The notes beneath the pieces are model-generated. The model saw nothing but the letters and a program-made list of their open reading frames with translations. It was not told the DNA's origin and ran no database searches. 8,333 nucleotides of DNA, from the NCBI GenBank assembly GCA_902803155.1, contig CADCOU010000062.1:1-8333 (forward strand). The letters run 5' to 3'. Below, one piece after another: positions 6,701 to 8,333 of the stretch (the stretch's first letter is position 1; each line of letters opens with the position of its first letter). A program made the position numbers and the translations under genes. Source of the stretch: an uncultured Lachnospiraceae bacterium. Lineage in GTDB: Bacteria > Bacillota > Clostridia > Lachnospirales > Lachnospiraceae.

Positions 6701-8155
6701 TCAGGTCTCAGGCGGTGAATCCGGAACGGATTCCGCGGTGATCTCCACACACCGGGAGCCCGCACTGACTTTAGCGTCCTCACTGATGCGGAGACCGATT
6801 ACCCAGAGTATGTGGGCTCCCTGCGCTATAAGGGGGACACTGTCCCGTCTGTCACGGGGAACCTTCTCATCGATCAGGTATCTGCCGAGTTTCTTCCGGC
6901 TGCCTGAGGAGTCCAGCGCAAGCCAGTCGCCTTCCCGCCTGGTCCGCAGCGTGATATACGGAGTCATTGTATCATACGCCAGTACCTTAGTGAACTTCTT
7001 TTTGGGAACATCTCCGCCTTCCCAGGTACCAAAACGAACCCTGACGGTCATCCCGGAAGCAAATGCATACTCCCCGTCCCTGTCGATCCGGATCTCTGTA
7101 TGCTCTGCTTCCCCTGCCCCCTTTTTCCCTGTATCGTTTTTTCCTTTATGCCGGAGTGTCTCCAATACGATAGCTCCCTCCTCGCGGACTGCGAGATTTC
7201 CGCCCGGGAGCGTGATCCTCTTTCCGTTATCCAATCCGGAAAGCCTCATCAGAGCATCCACATGCTCCCGCGTGATATCCCTGAGACCGCCCTGTGCCTC
7301 TCCGGCCGCCCGGTGAAATACTCTTGAACGGATCGGATCCGGCAAAGCTCCGAGAGTCGCCAGATCGATCCGGAGTACTCCGCAGGAAGAGAGAAGCACT
7401 GCATCACGGTAAGCCTGATCCGTCACTTCATTCAGATAACGTTCGATCTGAGCCAGATCACCGGCCGTCTGCGCAATATGGCGCTGCGCAGCGGCGTTCA
7501 GTCTCTCCAGTTCGGGTATGACCTGCAGCCGGATTGCGTTTCTGGTGATGGAGGGATCCTGATTGGTCTGATCCGTCCGCCAGGTCTGTCCCCTGCTTCG
7601 CAGCCATGTTTCGATCTCTTCCCTTCCGCATTCCAGGAGCGGCCGAACGAGCCGGCACGGAAAAGGTTCTCCCTGTACACGGTATACCTCCCGGACAGGC
7701 AGGATCCCGCACAACCCGGCCAGGCTGCTTCCGCGGGTCAGATTCCAGAGAACTGTCTCCGCCTGGTCCCCCAGATTGTGCGCGGTCGCGATCACCGGTA
7801 TCCCCTCTTTTTCCGCCGTCTCCAGCAGAATCCCGTAGCGTGCGTCCCTGGCCGTTTCTTCCAGAGATCTGCCCCCGGCAGCCGAGATCGCCGGAGCATC
7901 AATGTGCCGTACGGTCAGGCGGATCCCTTCTCTCCGGCACAGCTTTTCGACAAACGCGCAGTCATCCAGGCTCTCCTGTCCGCGGATCCCGTGCTCCACA
8001 TGGACCGCGCTCACCGGATATCCCAGTTCCTTCAGCGCCAGCATGAGGCAGACCGAATCCGCGCCGCCGGACACTGCCGTAAGGACAGGTTCCGATGCAC
8101 GCAGCATCCTGTATCCTGAGATGGTTTCCGATATGCGTTTCAGAAGATCGCTCAT
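6701..8155 (-). CDS. tilS: tRNA(Ile)-lysidine synthetase
   Basis: TilS attaches lysine to C34 of the CAU-anticodon tRNA-Ile, using ATP. This changes its codon reading from AUG to AUA and its charging from Met to Ile, and the enzyme is normally essential. The 484-residue protein has the N-type ATPase P-loop SGGADS (29-34), HVEHGIRG (52-59), the AHNLGDQAET segment (125-134) followed by RGSSLAGL (141-148), and TRNAIRLQVIPEL (204-216). A helical middle domain (about 220-335) and a low-complexity Lys/Gly linker (about 337-352) lead to the TilS C-terminal domain (about 398-472). In the 125-134 segment Asn127 and Gly129 replace the His and first Asp of the usual AHHxDDQ form; variants at these positions occur in clostridial relatives as I recall. 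The ATG has GTGGAGAC upstream. It is the first gene of the tilS-hpt-ftsH cluster; its target tRNA is not in the window. Confidence 0.95.
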   Translation of the reverse strand: MSDLLKRISETISGYRMLRASEPVLTAVSGGADSVCLMLALKELGYPVSAVHVEHGIRGQESLDDCAFVEKLCRREGIRLTVRHIDAPAISAAGGRSLEETARDARYGILLETAEKEGIPVIATAHNLGDQAETVLWNLTRGSSLAGLCGILPVREVYRVQGEPFPCRLVRPLLECGREEIETWLRSRGQTWRTDQTNQDPSITRNAIRLQVIPELERLNAAAQRHIAQTAGDLAQIERYLNEVTDQAYRDAVLLSSCGVLRIDLATLGALPDPIRSRVFHRAAGEAQGGLRDITREHVDALMRLSGLDNGKRITLPGGNLAVREEGAIVLETLRHKGKNDTGKKGAGEAEHTEIRIDRDGEYAFASGMTVRVRFGTWEGGDVPKKKFTKVLAYDTMTPYITLRTRREGDWLALDSSGSRKKLGRYLIDEKVPRDRRDSVPLIAQGAHILWVIGLRISEDAKVSAGSRCVEITAESVPDSPPET

Positions 8156-8187
8156 ATATCTGTCTCCACATCGTGATCTACAAATCT

Positions 8188-8230
8188 GCCACGTGCCCTC
8201 ACGGACTTCGTCCGTTCGGTGGCACGTAGC
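8188..8230 (-). ncRNA. Structured leader hairpin upstream of tilS, function unknown
   Basis: In minus-strand RNA a 10-bp outer stem (8230-8221 with 8197-8188, including one G-U) surrounds an asymmetric internal loop (ACCGA against GAG) and an inner 6-bp stem, ACGGAC/GUCCGU, closed by GAA. The wobble is a mismatch on the plus strand, as expected if the minus RNA is what folds. No U run follows, so it is not a standard terminator. It lies 32 bases upstream of the tilS start, after the upstream gene's terminator. It could be a protein-binding leader, an RNA-stability element or a dispersed palindrome; I recognise no known family. Confidence 0.5.
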
Positions 8231-8245
8231 TCGTAGTTTTCGCGG

Positions 8246-8280
8246 AAAAGGCGCCCCGTGGAAGTTTCCACAGAGCGCCT
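8246..8280 (-). terminator. Intrinsic terminator of the gene upstream of tilS
   Basis: On the minus strand 8280-8267 and 8262-8249 form a 14-bp stem with an AACU loop: AGGCGC/GCGCCT at the base, a UCU/GGG middle with two wobbles, and GTGGA/TCCAC at the top. It is followed by TTT before CC, so the U run is short, but the stem is strong. It starts 23 bases after the stop codon at 8304, the expected place for a terminator. The wobbles are C-A mismatches on the plus strand, so it acts on the minus transcript. Confidence 0.8.
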
Positions 8281-8303
8281 GGTAATTCCCTGTATGGTTT
8301 ACG

Positions 8304-8333
8304 TCAGGATGCCGGCTGGAAGATCAGCTCATC
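8304..8333 (-). CDS. C-terminal nine codons of an unidentified gene (cut by window edge)
   Basis: Reading the minus strand from the window edge in the only frame that stays open gives DELIFQPAS and then TGA at 8306-8304. The other two frames meet a stop within three codons of the window edge. The strong terminator that begins 23 bases later supports a real gene end here. Nine residues are too few to name a family. The gene is upstream of tilS in the same direction but separated from it by the terminator. Confidence 0.55.
   Translation of the reverse strand, partial: DELIFQPAS

Noticed and set aside
1..8333. A mobile, defence or biosynthetic system
   Set aside because: Every sizeable gene is a recognisable housekeeping or carbohydrate gene in one direction with normal spacing. 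No transposase, integrase, terminal repeats, toxin-antitoxin pair or CRISPR repeats were seen.

Overview
This window reads as a stretch of core chromosome from a Gram-positive anaerobe, most likely a Clostridia/Lachnospiraceae-type member of the Bacillota. The basis is the tilS-hpt-ftsH gene order that is conserved in that phylum, the strong GGAGG-type ribosome binding sites, a clostridial-looking neopullulanase-type glycoside hydrolase, and protein motifs typical of the group. Base composition is moderate, a little over half G+C by eye, with one clearly AT-rich intergenic segment. Genus-level placement is not possible from the sequence alone. I see no tRNA, rRNA, CRISPR array, insertion sequence, phage gene or integration site.

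All recognisable genes lie on the minus strand, so transcription runs from high to low coordinates. At the right edge (8304-8333) are the last nine codons of an unidentified gene, followed by a convincing intrinsic terminator (8246-8280). A roughly 90-base leader with a second, differently built hairpin (8188-8230) precedes a three-gene cluster: tilS (tRNA-Ile lysidine synthetase), hpt (hypoxanthine phosphoribosyltransferase) and ftsH (membrane AAA+ metalloprotease). Spacing inside the cluster is 45 and 7 bases. ftsH begins with TTG and its Shine-Dalgarno sequence lies in the last codons of hpt.

A 270-base AT-rich gap (4039-4308) separates this cluster from the next. It holds a weak terminator-like hairpin for ftsH, an extended -10 promoter candidate, an operator-like inverted repeat, and a 14-bp leader hairpin whose 3' arm can alternatively pair with the next gene's Shine-Dalgarno sequence. 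The second cluster is a cytoplasmic GH13 neopullulanase/cyclomaltodextrinase-like enzyme, ddl (D-Ala-D-Ala ligase) and murF (UDP-MurNAc-tripeptide--D-Ala-D-Ala ligase, cut by the left window edge). Gaps are only 30 and 25 bases and no terminator is visible, so the three are probably co-transcribed.

Ddl and MurF act in sequence: Ddl makes the D-Ala-D-Ala dipeptide and MurF attaches it to the peptidoglycan precursor. Placing an alpha-glucan hydrolase at the head of this pair would link cell-wall precursor supply to whatever controls the glycosidase. No previously undescribed multi-gene system is evident. The points most worth a second look are the two structured leaders, the gh13-ddl-murF arrangement, and an N-terminal domain of MurF that is nearly 60 residues longer than usual.
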